Shown: positions 51,176 to 59,539, counted from the stretch's first letter. The stretch: DNA of 64,000 nucleotides from Ferdinandcohnia sp047246645 (GCF_047246645.1 NZ_JBFOKR010000005.1:1-64000); one strand, 5' to 3'. Program-made: numbers and translations. The notes: generated by a model not told the origin, from the sequence alone.

Positions 51176-52627
51176 ATGAACTTCAACCAGCAAATGTTTG
51201 AAACCATCCTTACTCATACTAGTGATATGCTCTTTATTGTTAATCAATATCGTCACATTATTTACGCGACCCCTAGTTTTTATGAAATTACGGGCTATAG
51301 TCCTGAAGAATTAAATGATGTAGACGCATTTATTATTGTTCATCCTGAAGACCGAGAGCTGATGATGCATCGACATAAGCATTTACTAGATTCTGAGGAG
51401 AGTAATTCCAGTGAGTATCGTATGGTTAGAAAAAACGGAGAAATCCGGTACTTTGAGTGTAAAACTACCCCACTTCCAGGCACAGAGAATTATCTGCAAG
51501 TTGTCTCGACAAGAGATGTTACCGAGCGAAAGATGATTGAGTTGGAACTCGAGTATCACAAAAACAGACATGAAGTATTACAAAAAAGTTTAAAAAATTT
51601 CTCAAATGATCTGACGGCAGTTATGAAACTATCTGATCTTGAGAACCGGATGATGAAAGAGTTGGTAACTATTCTTCCAGATTCGAAGCCTAAAATTACT
51701 TCGACATACTCCGATGAAGTAGGTAATGACATGAATTTGCCTATTGGTAAAATAACAATGATTTCTGACAACATATTCGTTAAAGTAGGCGAGAGAAAGA
51801 ACCGTCCTTATATCATCTCTCTTGACGCTCTTGAAGTCAGTGAACCAATGGAGTTAATCTGGCTAGAAACGTTTGTTCATTATTCAGTCATGGTTTTTGA
51901 AAATTTAAATATGATTGAAAATCTGATGCATCAGCTAGAAGCGATAACCCTTCAAAAAGAAACCCCACAATGGGTGTTTCGAATGATGTTTAACCTTCAA
52001 GAACAACAACGCTTGACACTATCAAGTGATTTACACGATACCGTCTTACAGGATCAAATTGACTTGTATCGAAGACTTGAAACGCTATTAAAACGTTTTG
52101 AAATTGATAAGGAAGCAAAAACGAAGTTAATCGAAATTGAACAAGGCTTGTTGGATATTATTCATGCAATACGAGCTACATGTAATAATTTACGGCCACC
52201 TCTTTTAAGAGAATTGGGACTGGTAAGTTCACTAGAAAATTTGTTTGATCATATCCAGCTATCGTCCACTTATAAAATTCAGTTTTCATCAGGTAATCTT
52301 TCATTGATTAGTTTAAACGAAGAGCAAACTATTGGGATATATCGGATTGTACAAGAGTTCCTTCATTATGCTGAAGAATTTTCTAAAGCGAGTGTAGTAA
52401 GATTTAACTTGTATAGTGAAAATGAAAAATTAAAACTTGTATATAGTGATAACGGAAGAATGTATGATGCAAATGAAAAAGATAACTGGTCAACAAATCT
52501 GAGGATTACTAGTGTAAGTCAACGAGCGAAAAGTCTTGGAGGGAGAATGGATATCACCTCAAAGCATGTCAGTGGGTTTGTAGCTACACTAGAGCTACCC
52601 AACCAATTAGAAAGGAGTTTAGTGTAA
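51176..52627 (+). CDS. PAS-domain histidine kinase 3, degenerate ATP-binding domain
   Basis: 483 aa, soluble, a close paralog of kinase 2 over its whole length: PAS (MFETILTHTSDMLFIVNQYRH ... STRDVTERKMIELELEYHK), H-box SSDLHDTVLQDQIDLYRRLE and the NLRPPLLRELGLVSSLENLF segment. N-box is EFLHYAEEFSKA, D-box DNGRMYD has lost the second Gly, and G-box is RITSVSQR. ATP binding is therefore doubtful. It starts at ATG 51176 after GGTGGTG and overlaps the response regulator by one base, so both are made together. Confidence 0.87.
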   Translation: MNFNQQMFETILTHTSDMLFIVNQYRHIIYATPSFYEITGYSPEELNDVDAFIIVHPEDRELMMHRHKHLLDSEESNSSEYRMVRKNGEIRYFECKTTPLPGTENYLQVVSTRDVTERKMIELELEYHKNRHEVLQKSLKNFSNDLTAVMKLSDLENRMMKELVTILPDSKPKITSTYSDEVGNDMNLPIGKITMISDNIFVKVGERKNRPYIISLDALEVSEPMELIWLETFVHYSVMVFENLNMIENLMHQLEAITLQKETPQWVFRMMFNLQEQQRLTLSSDLHDTVLQDQIDLYRRLETLLKRFEIDKEAKTKLIEIEQGLLDIIHAIRATCNNLRPPLLRELGLVSSLENLFDHIQLSSTYKIQFSSGNLSLISLNEEQTIGIYRIVQEFLHYAEEFSKASVVRFNLYSENEKLKLVYSDNGRMYDANEKDNWSTNLRITSVSQRAKSLGGRMDITSKHVSGFVATLELPNQLERSLV

Positions 52628-53277
52628 TGGTAAATATATTAATTGTAGATGATCATTTATCGATCATCGAAGGGACGAAAATGCTGTTAGAACAAGAACC
52701 TGATTTTAAGATTACCGTTGAAAACAGCTCATTAAATGCAATGAATATAATTAAGCTACACCATTATGATGTACTACTATTTGACTTATACATGCCACAT
52801 CTCAATGGGCTTGAATTAGCAAAGCAAGCACTTGCATATAATCCTGATTTAACAGTTTTAATATATACAGGCTTTGATATTAAGCCACATTTTAATCTAC
52901 TTGTAGAAGCGGGAGTTTCTGGATTTCTATCCAAAACCTCTTCAAGAGACGAGTTAGTAGCAGGAATTCGAAGTGCAATAAGAAAACAAGTCATTTTGCC
53001 GCTTTCTTTGGTCAGAGAACTAAGGAGACCAGGGATAATAACAGATAGCTCTAATTCTTATGAAAAAGTAGTCTTAACTGCAAACGAAGAACAAATCTTA
53101 TCAGAGCTTTCTAAAGGAAAAAGCACACGTGAGATAGCTGCAACTTTAGCAATGAGCCAAAGATCATTAGAATATAATTTAACAACTCTTTACCAAAAGT
53201 TTGGTGTCCGTACGAGAGTAGATACCATCGCTAAAGCAAAAAAACTTGGATTAATTCCAGAGGAAGAATTGAAATAA
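52627..53277 (+). CDS. NarL/ComA-like response regulator
   Basis: 216 aa. The receiver domain (about 1-120) has the acidic pair DD in LIVDDHLSIIEG, phospho-acceptor Asp in LLFDLYMP and Lys in FLSKTS. The LuxR-type HTH (about 148-210) includes QRSLEYNLTTLYQKFGVRTR, close to ComA (KRSIEYSLTSIFNKLNVGSR). ComA recognises TTGCGG-type half-sites, which occur as phased repeats at nearby promoters. It is the only response regulator near three kinases. Confidence 0.92.
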   Translation: MVNILIVDDHLSIIEGTKMLLEQEPDFKITVENSSLNAMNIIKLHHYDVLLFDLYMPHLNGLELAKQALAYNPDLTVLIYTGFDIKPHFNLLVEAGVSGFLSKTSSRDELVAGIRSAIRKQVILPLSLVRELRRPGIITDSSNSYEKVVLTANEEQILSELSKGKSTREIAATLAMSQRSLEYNLTTLYQKFGVRTRVDTIAKAKKLGLIPEEELK

Positions 53278-53288
53278 TAATACGTGTT

Positions 53289-53319
53289 GAACTACCTAGG
53301 TTTCCTGGTAGTTTTTTTC
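53289..53319 (+). terminator. terminator of the kinase 3-regulator operon
   Basis: Stem AACTACC/GGTAGTT with a 10-nt loop and a seven-T run. Confidence 0.82.
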
Positions 53320-53323
53320 TTTT

Positions 53324-53355
53324 GAAGGGAACCGCAAAATCTTGCGGTTCCCTTC
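53324..53355 (+). repeat. perfect 14-bp inverted repeat containing CCGCAA-N4-TTGCGG
   Basis: GAAGGGAACCGCAA and TTGCGGTTCCCTTC with a 4-nt AATC loop, no T run. The inner bases are two facing TTGCGG half-sites in the reversed order relative to the known ComA dyad, so it may be an operator rather than a terminator. Confidence 0.7.
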
Positions 53356-53439
53356 AATTTGTCTGCGGTGTTCTTCAAAAACTGTTCGGTTGTTCTCTCA
53401 TAAGAGTGCGGTTTGAATTATGTCTCTCCTTAGTAGAAT
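53342..53439 (+). promoter_or_regulatory. efflux operon promoter with four phased TTGCGG-type boxes
   Basis: TTGCGG (53342), CTGCGG (53363), GTTCGG (53384) and GTGCGG (53406) are direct repeats 21, 21 and 22 bp apart. The last is followed by 22 bp and the -10 TAGAAT (53434-53439). The leader to the adaptor gene is about 210 nt and holds no other clear gene. Confidence 0.75.
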
Positions 53440-53658
53440 GAGAGTGTAGAAACTAATAAGTCTAATACCAAAAAACAAAGCCTGTTAATAATGTTGGTAA
53501 GATACCTACGAAGAGAGTGAGGAGATGAAAATAAAGAAAGTTCACAAGGAAGGGGAAGTCGTTGATCGATAAGAAGGTTAAATCGACGATAAAAGTATAA
53601 TTATTCGAAAGTTAACAGGTAGTTGATAAACTAAAAATCACAAATTGGAGGAAAGAAA

Positions 53659-54516
53659 ATGAAAAAGAGTACAAAGATTGCTAGTTTCGTAATCGGTGGA
53701 GTATTGGTAGTTTCCTTAGTATCAGGTGCATTATTTACACAGAAGGGTTCTGCTTCATACGAAGAAGAAAAGGTTCAAACAGAGGACATTACAACGTATT
53801 ATAGTTTCTCAGGAACAGTTGATGCAAAGAGCAGACAAAATATAGTTAGTCAAAAAGAAATGCATGTTGAAGAAGTATTAGTTAAACCAGGGGATAAGGT
53901 GAAAATGGGAGATGTGTTACTGATTAGCTCAGAAGGAGAAGAGACAAGGGCCGAAATTGATGGAGAAATAGCGGGTGTATATACGAAGAATAATAGTCAT
54001 GCCATCAAAGGCTCAAGATTGGTTGATATTGTAGATTATAGCAATTTACATGTGAAAGTTAAAGTTGATGAATATGACTTAAAATATGTCGAGGTTAATC
54101 AAGAAGTAGATGTAACAATTAATGCTCTAGAAAAAGATATCAAGGGTAATATATATGATATCTCAAAAGAGGCGATAAATGAGAACGGGATTTCATACTT
54201 TACAGCCATGATTGATTTTGATAAAGATGAAACAATTAGAGTTGGGATGAGTGCAGAAGTAGAAGTTTTAAAAGATCACGCTAAAGAAATTAAAACAGTA
54301 TCGATGAAAGCAATTCAGTTTGATAGTAAAAATAAACCTTATGTAATGATAGCTTCTGAAGAAGGGGAAGCAATTAAACAATATGTTGAAACAGGTATAA
54401 ATGATGGTATAACCGTAGAAATCAAGAAAGGATTAGAGGTAGACGATAAAGTTTTGATTCCAAAAACATCTGAACAGCCTAGTGCTACTGCTATGCATGG
54501 AGGGGGAAATCAATAG
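53659..54516 (+). CDS. efflux membrane-fusion (adaptor) subunit, MacA/YknX-like
   Basis: 285 aa with an N-terminal anchor helix (IASFVIGGVLVVSLVSGALF) and an HlyD-type barrel-sandwich: VQTEDITTYYSFSGTVDAKSRQNIVSQKEMHVEEVLVKPGDKVKMGDVLL, lipoyl-like, followed by beta-barrel strands. It is shorter than MacA because the long helical hairpin is missing. It overlaps the ATPase gene by one base. With MacB-like partners it would form an export pump for peptides or drugs; YknXYZ of B. subtilis protects against the SdpC toxin. Confidence 0.88.
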   Translation: MKKSTKIASFVIGGVLVVSLVSGALFTQKGSASYEEEKVQTEDITTYYSFSGTVDAKSRQNIVSQKEMHVEEVLVKPGDKVKMGDVLLISSEGEETRAEIDGEIAGVYTKNNSHAIKGSRLVDIVDYSNLHVKVKVDEYDLKYVEVNQEVDVTINALEKDIKGNIYDISKEAINENGISYFTAMIDFDKDETIRVGMSAEVEVLKDHAKEIKTVSMKAIQFDSKNKPYVMIASEEGEAIKQYVETGINDGITVEIKKGLEVDDKVLIPKTSEQPSATAMHGGGNQ

Positions 54517-55205
54517 TGAATAGTAACATTCTGACAATGAATCAAATAACAAAGTCATATATCATGGGGGCCGAAAATCAAATCGTTTTAAAGCAGATTG
54601 ATTTAGAAGTTAGGAAAGGGGATTTCCTTGCAGTATTAGGGCCATCTGGTTCAGGGAAATCAACGCTAATGAATATAATTGGATGCCTCGATTCACCGTC
54701 TAGTGGAGATTATGTATTATCAAATCAACCGATTAATGAGTTAAGTGATAAAAAATTGGCTGCAATTCGAAACAAAGAAATAGGGTTTGTTTTTCAACAA
54801 TTTCAATTGCTGCCACGACTAAGTGCATTACAAAACGTTGAACTTCCTCTAGTTTATGCAGGAATAAATGAAAAAGAAAGGAAGGCAAGAGCCAAAGAGA
54901 TGTTAAGCAGAGTGGGACTTGAAGACAAAATACAAAATCGTCCAAATCAGCTTTCAGGCGGTCAGCAACAAAGAGTTGCCATTGCTCGTGCAATGGTAAC
55001 TGAGCCTACCATTCTACTTGCAGATGAACCTACTGGAGCATTAGATCAAAAAACAGGGCAACAAATAATGAAACTCTTTCAAGAGATTAACAATGAGGGA
55101 AAAACCATTATCATGATTACACACGATATAGAAATTGCGCAACACGCAAATAGAATCGTCCATATATTAGATGGTCAGCTTAGGGAGGAGAGGGCGTATG
55201 TTTAA
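54516..55205 (+). CDS. efflux ABC ATPase, MacB/LolD/YknY-like
   Basis: 229 aa. Walker A GPSGSGKST (about 40-48), Q-loop FVFQQFQLLPRLSALQNVELPL, signature LSGGQQQR, Walker B ILLADEPTGALD and His switch MITHD, with the family segment LNEKERKARAKEMLSRVGLEDK. It starts with GTG overlapping the adaptor stop by one base, with GGAGG upstream. It overlaps the permease by 8 bases. Confidence 0.93.
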   Translation: MNSNILTMNQITKSYIMGAENQIVLKQIDLEVRKGDFLAVLGPSGSGKSTLMNIIGCLDSPSSGDYVLSNQPINELSDKKLAAIRNKEIGFVFQQFQLLPRLSALQNVELPLVYAGINEKERKARAKEMLSRVGLEDKIQNRPNQLSGGQQQRVAIARAMVTEPTILLADEPTGALDQKTGQQIMKLFQEINNEGKTIIMITHDIEIAQHANRIVHILDGQLREERAYV

Positions 55206-56370
55206 AGAAAATCTCAAAATGTCCTGGATGAATGTGATGAATAATAAAATGCGCTCCGCTTTAACCATTTTAGGCATTGTCATTGGTGTCAGTTCAATTA
55301 TTGCCCTTATTACGATTGGTAAAAGCTCAATGAATGAAATGACGAGTGAATTTGAATTATTTGGTGCAGATAAAATATCTATACAAGTGATAGGTACGCC
55401 TCTAAAACAAGGGCTTATTGAAAGTGATATTGAAAAACTTCAACAGATTGAAAATGTGGCAGGTGTGTCACCAACTATTTCAGGGAATACGACAGTGGTT
55501 GCATCTGGTGCTGAGAAATCCAATGTAGTGGTCCAAGGGAAAAATGATGTGTACTTTTCCAAAAGTAAAGATTTAATTGAAACCGGTAGGGGCATTAATC
55601 AATTGGATATTGAAAGTGAAAATAAAGTCAGTCTGATTGGATCGACAATTGCGAAGGAGATGTATTTTGGGGAAAATCCGATAGGTAAAGAGTTAATTAT
55701 TGGTGGGGTATCTTATACAATAATAGGAACATTAAAAGAATCTAATAACTTTTCCAACGCATCTATGAATGAATCTGTTATTATCCCGTATACGACTTCT
55801 ATGAGCTTACTAGGAACTGGTTATGTAACAAGTGTAGATGTATATATGACAAATTCTACTAGCTCAGAGAAGATTACAGAAGATATTGATGCAGCTTTAT
55901 CCGAGGCATTTAATGATAAAAAAGAAGCATTTTCGGTAATGAATATGCAGGATATGCTCTCTTCAATCAATAAAATAACAAATATGCTTTCTTTTATGCT
56001 AGGTGGGATTGGTTCCATTTCTCTCTTTGTTGGGGGTATTGGAATTATGAATATGATGCTTGTTTCCGTCACAGAAAGGACTACTGAAATTGGTCTTAGA
56101 AAAGCACTAGGAGCAGAACCTAAACGAATTCAACAGCAGTTTTTGCTTGAAGCTGTCTTTCTTTCATTAATCGGTGGAATTATAGGATTCTTCGGGGGTG
56201 CCTTCATTGCATATGTTGTGTGTTTAATTATGGGTACTAAGTTAATTCTAACAGCTTCAACAGTCCTATTGGCACTTGGATTCTCTGCAGGAATTGGAAT
56301 TATCTTTGGTATTGCACCGGCAAGAAAAGCATCTAGACTTCATCCGATTGATGCATTGAGAAGTGTATAG
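55198..56370 (+). CDS. efflux ABC permease, MacB/YknZ-like (FtsX domain)
   Basis: 390 aa. The MacB plan: first helix RSALTILGIVIGVSSIIALITIG, a 220-residue extracytoplasmic domain, then three helices with the FtsX signature RTTEIGLRKALGAEPKRIQQQFLLEAV. ATG 55198 has GGAGG upstream and overlaps the ATPase stop by 8 bases, so all three genes are coupled. The transported compound is unknown. Confidence 0.92.
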   Translation: MFKENLKMSWMNVMNNKMRSALTILGIVIGVSSIIALITIGKSSMNEMTSEFELFGADKISIQVIGTPLKQGLIESDIEKLQQIENVAGVSPTISGNTTVVASGAEKSNVVVQGKNDVYFSKSKDLIETGRGINQLDIESENKVSLIGSTIAKEMYFGENPIGKELIIGGVSYTIIGTLKESNNFSNASMNESVIIPYTTSMSLLGTGYVTSVDVYMTNSTSSEKITEDIDAALSEAFNDKKEAFSVMNMQDMLSSINKITNMLSFMLGGIGSISLFVGGIGIMNMMLVSVTERTTEIGLRKALGAEPKRIQQQFLLEAVFLSLIGGIIGFFGGAFIAYVVCLIMGTKLILTASTVLLALGFSAGIGIIFGIAPARKASRLHPIDALRSV

Positions 56371-56382
56371 ATAAATTTGTTT

Positions 56383-56418
56383 AGAACTACCAGGAATACT
56401 CCTGGTAGTTCTTCTTTT
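56383..56418 (+). terminator. terminator of the efflux operon
   Basis: Stem AGAACTACCAGGA/TCCTGGTAGTTCT, 4-nt loop, TCTTTT tail. Confidence 0.87.
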
Positions 56419-56442
56419 AGCAAAAAATTTTCTTTTTTGTTA

Positions 56443-56488
56443 TTGTCAAACTAACACATGTTAGCTTATAATACTAACGAACGTTAGT
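56443..56488 (+). promoter_or_regulatory. promoter and two TetR-type operators of the CPBP gene
   Basis: TTGTCA (56443), 18-bp spacer, TATAAT (56467). CTAACACATGTTAG (56451-56464) lies between -35 and -10, and ACTAACGAACGTTAGT (56473-56488) just after the -10; centres are 23 bp apart. The same motif lies before the convergent TetR gene. Confidence 0.75.
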
Positions 56489-56516
56489 ATTATAATAATA
56501 AAAGGGGATAACGATA

Positions 56517-57245
56517 ATGGAACAAACAAGGGTATGGGCTGCTTTAGTTATGAGAACTGTCTTTTTTCTTGTGTTTGGTTTAGTAATAATTGTGATATGT
56601 AGTGTAATTGGTGTGGATGATGCCATGAAAGAAGCAGAGAAATGGTGGCCGTTTCAAGCAATTTTAGCTAATATTGCTAGTTTTCTTGTATTGAAGAATT
56701 TGTTGAGAAAAGAAGGGAAACCCTATAATTCAATCCTTCACTTTAGAAAAGGAAAGTTTAAAAAAGACATTTTAAAAGGCTTACTTTACTTATTAATTAG
56801 TTTTCCTTTTGCTGCGTTAGGGTTATATGGACTTTCCTATTTAATCTTGGGAGATATTCAACCACCTACAAACATGATGCAGGCTCTTCCACTAGGGGCT
56901 GCAGTTATTGCAGTAGTCGTTTTTCCACTAACAAATGCATTAGTTGAACTTCCGACATATTATGGGTATGCTTTTCCTAGAATAGAAAAGAAATGGGGAA
57001 GTGTGGCATTGGCAATCGTTCTTCCTGCCCTCTTTTTAGCAATACAACATGGACCACTTCCAATTGTATTAGGAGGATCATATATTGCCTGGCGGTTACT
57101 TGCTTTCATTCCATTGGCCTTAGTTGTTGGGATTATCTTTCATAAAACAAGAAACATGACACCATTAATTATCGCTCACTTTGTGATGGATCTACAAATG
57201 GTGGTATATGTGTTAATGGCTTCCTTAGGATTTTCTATTGCTTAA
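56517..57245 (+). CDS. CPBP (CAAX protease-like) family membrane protein, degenerate first motif
   Basis: 242 aa, about seven membrane helices. The second and third family motifs are visible as FLAIQHGPLP and IIAHFVMDLQMV. The first, normally EExxxR, reads VELPTYYGY, so one Glu and the Arg are missing. The protein may therefore not be a protease; many CPBP members serve in bacteriocin immunity or as membrane scaffolds. Its promoter has two palindromes that match the one before the TetR gene 57298-57903. Confidence 0.78.
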   Translation: MEQTRVWAALVMRTVFFLVFGLVIIVICSVIGVDDAMKEAEKWWPFQAILANIASFLVLKNLLRKEGKPYNSILHFRKGKFKKDILKGLLYLLISFPFAALGLYGLSYLILGDIQPPTNMMQALPLGAAVIAVVVFPLTNALVELPTYYGYAFPRIEKKWGSVALAIVLPALFLAIQHGPLPIVLGGSYIAWRLLAFIPLALVVGIIFHKTRNMTPLIIAHFVMDLQMVVYVLMASLGFSIA

Positions 57246-57254
57246 AGATTAATG

Positions 57255-57294
57255 AAAGCACAGCTGGAGAGAATTCTCTTCACCTGTGCTTTTT
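57255..57294. terminator. bidirectional terminator
   Basis: Stem AAAGCACAG/CTGTGCTTT with an inner AGAGAATTCTCT palindrome, between convergent genes. Confidence 0.83.
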
Positions 57295-57297
57295 GGT

Positions 57298-57903
57298 TTA
57301 TTCAGTAATCATATTTAAAAAGAATGCTATGTGTTGATCTAATTTTGACTCGACCTCTGAGGTATCCTTACCGTCAAATTTTAAAATATTGTATTCAGTG
57401 AGTAAGGTGAAAACGGGGTATTGGTACTCAATTGCTAATAACTTTGGTTCAAAATTCCTGATTTTATTCATTTCAATTAGTTTACTAAAAACTAACTCCA
57501 AGAAATCAATCGTCTTTTTAAATAAGTCTTCTAAAATGATTTCCCTTGCAAGTGGGAAACGAAATTGTTCTACTTGTAGGACTCTCCACATTTTCATGCC
57601 TGTTTCATCTTCCATATACTTTTTAAAATTCCGATGGCCTGCTTTTAAAAACTCTTCGACTGTGCTTTTTTGTAAAATCTCATCTAATAACTCAACAGGT
57701 GGAAGAGTCTTTGAAAAATCATCTCTAAAGTAATTTAAAATGGATTCCAATATTTCGTCTTTATTACGAAAGTGATTATATAAAGAACTCTCTTTAATTC
57801 CGACTTCTCTTGTGATTTCACGAATAGAAACCCCACTAAATCCTCTTTGTGAAAAGAGGTCGAGGGAAGTATTGAAGATTTTTTCCTTCGTACTGAGTGT
57901 CAT
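57298..57903 (-). CDS. TetR/AcrR family regulator of the CPBP gene
   Basis: 201 aa. HTH GFSGVSIREITREVGIKESSLYNHFRNKDEILESILNYF (about 20-58) in a FadR/AcrR-like arrangement, followed by a long helical ligand domain. I chose the ATG at 57903 with GGAGG 8 bases upstream. A perfect ACTAACGTACGTTAGT palindrome lies 43 bases before it, and matching sites control the CPBP gene, so self-regulation and repression of that gene are likely. The ligand is unknown. Confidence 0.87.
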   Translation of the reverse strand: MTLSTKEKIFNTSLDLFSQRGFSGVSIREITREVGIKESSLYNHFRNKDEILESILNYFRDDFSKTLPPVELLDEILQKSTVEEFLKAGHRNFKKYMEDETGMKMWRVLQVEQFRFPLAREIILEDLFKKTIDFLELVFSKLIEMNKIRNFEPKLLAIEYQYPVFTLLTEYNILKFDGKDTSEVESKLDQHIAFFLNMITE

Positions 57904-57945
57904 GCTTGAAACCTCCATCCATAAAAACATTAATTATCATTTTAC

Positions 57946-57961
57946 ACTAACGTACGTTAGT
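57946..57961 (-). promoter_or_regulatory. operator before the TetR gene
   Basis: Perfect 16-bp palindrome ACTAACGTACGTTAGT, matching the operator at 56473-56488 except for one central base pair. Confidence 0.75.
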
Positions 57962-58205
57962 ATGGAAGGGATATTAGTGAAAAATGATTATATGGGTCAG
58001 CTTGGAGTGATAAAATGAAATCCTTTCTTCAACCCTATATCAGTTAAATTATATTAAGGAGAAAGAAACAACTTGGTAAAATTATATGATATTGTTGACC
58101 TTCTTAAAGGAAATATAATTTGAGTTATATAATGAAACCTTTTTTGAAAAGAGTCGTCATATAGAATGATAAATAAGTATAAAGGATCCTAAAAGGAGAT
58201 AGTGC
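57962..58205 (+). other. intergenic region before the acetyltransferase
   Basis: No further gene or strong hairpin was seen here. AAAAGGAG at about 58191-58198 is the ribosome site of the gene at 58206. Confidence 0.4.
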
Positions 58206-59123
58206 ATGAATTCAATTGAGGTTCGGAATTTTAAACAAGAAGATATGCCATTGTTAGGAGTTTTTTATCAAGCAGTTGCGAAAGATAAGAATGTTGTGTT
58301 CTGGTGGATTGGTTCTGAGGAAAATTGGGAAAACGTCTTCTGTGCGTATGAAGATGGAAAAATGATAGCTAAGGGGCAGGTTGAAATTGTGAATACGATT
58401 CCTGACGGACATCCTGAAGCTAGCAGACATAGCATTTACTTAAACCTAAAGACATTGCCAGACCGAGAGACAGATACAGATTTATTAAATAAAGTGTATG
58501 AAAGTCTTTATCAACGTGCATTAAAATTAAAAGAATCATTGTCACCAAACTTTAAAACCCATCTATGCGTAGGTAACTTTGGAACAGAGGTACACAATAA
58601 TCGGTTTTTCTTAGAAGAAAAAGGGTTTCGGCAATCGAATACCTTATATACGATGAATAGGAACTTACACTTACCAATTACACTTGCTAATTTATCTCAG
58701 GAGGAACTAAGTTGGGAGTTCTGGAAAATGGAAAGTGAAGAAGAGGAAAACCAATATTTGGAAACAGAATGTATTATTTGGCCAGATGCTGCTTTAGGAT
58801 TAAATAGACTACGAGAATACAAGAATAATCCTAACTGGATGGCCTTGCCGGTTAGGAAAGACGGTGAAATTATTGCTTGTGCAATGGCATGGCAAGAAGA
58901 AGAACTGGGAGTTATTGAGGATGTATTTGTTAAAACTGAATGGCGAAAACAAGGGATTGCAAAATTTCTTCTAACTACTGCTCTAACTTACCTTAAGGAC
59001 AAGGACTTGGAAAAAGCGAAATTAATGGTAGATACGGAGAACGAAATGGCCCTGAATTTATACAAATCCGTTGGTTTTGTTGTGGCTGAAGAAGAGAAGA
59101 GATTTTACGTAGAACTTGTTTAA
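58206..59123 (+). CDS. two-domain GNAT acetyltransferase
   Basis: 305 aa. The C-terminal half is a clear GNAT domain: GEIIACAMAWQEEELGVIEDVFVKTEWRKQGIAKFLLTTALTYLKDKDLEKAKLMVDTENEMALNLYKSVGFV (about 217-290) with the acetyl-CoA loop R/Q-x-x-G-x-A. The N-terminal half is a diverged, probably catalytically weaker GNAT copy with LHLCVGNFGTEVHNNRFFLEEKGF-like strands. This double-domain plan is shared with mycothiol synthase-like enzymes. The substrate is unknown. Confidence 0.85.
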   Translation: MNSIEVRNFKQEDMPLLGVFYQAVAKDKNVVFWWIGSEENWENVFCAYEDGKMIAKGQVEIVNTIPDGHPEASRHSIYLNLKTLPDRETDTDLLNKVYESLYQRALKLKESLSPNFKTHLCVGNFGTEVHNNRFFLEEKGFRQSNTLYTMNRNLHLPITLANLSQEELSWEFWKMESEEEENQYLETECIIWPDAALGLNRLREYKNNPNWMALPVRKDGEIIACAMAWQEEELGVIEDVFVKTEWRKQGIAKFLLTTALTYLKDKDLEKAKLMVDTENEMALNLYKSVGFVVAEEEKRFYVELV

Positions 59124-59308
59124 TTTTGGTTGGAACAAGTTTATCTAGGGACTGTCTCCAATAGTTTTATAGTACTGGGTTTGGTTCTTTATGAGTAGTT
59201 ATTAGTAAATGTACCCATTATTGGATATTACTTGTAGATAAGTGAGGGATATAGCCCTTGAAAGATTTTAGAGCTATACACTTTTAAAGAATAAGTGAAA
59301 ATTGATAA

Positions 59309-59363
59309 AAAGGGGCTAGGCTCAAAGTGTCGGTAAATCGGACCGTCTGAGTCAGCCTCTTTC
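59309..59363 (+). terminator. probable terminator after the acetyltransferase
   Basis: Long imperfect stem (GGGGCTAGGCTCA with TGAGTCAGCCTC) and a short TTTC tail. Confidence 0.55.
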
Positions 59364-59472
59364 TCATGTCTTAATTTGTTGTTACATTTTATAAAATCTG
59401 AACCTGAATCCGATTCACTTGACGATAAACATAATACCTGATAAACTTTTATAATTATATTAATATAGTTTT

Positions 59473-59539
59473 CTTGTATATGTTCGAGAATATGGCTCGA
59501 TCGTTTCTACCAGGCTACCGTAAAAAGCTTGACTACAAG
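59473..59539 (+). ncRNA. purine (guanine-class) riboswitch
   Basis: P1 CTTGTA/TACAAG, the L2/L3 blocks AATATGG and CTACCGTAAAAA, and the core GTTTCTACC are those of the purine aptamer. The specificity base in the GACTAC segment is C, which marks guanine/hypoxanthine rather than adenine. It lies 170 bases before a purine permease. TACAAGAGAGG (from 59535) can pair with CCTCTCTTTTGTA (from about 59576), offering an alternative fold. Confidence 0.92.

Noticed and set aside
53525..53569. 14-codon frame MKIKKVHKEGEVVDR in the efflux operon leader
   Set aside because: A GAGGAG touches the ATG, too close for normal initiation, and nothing suggests attenuation.
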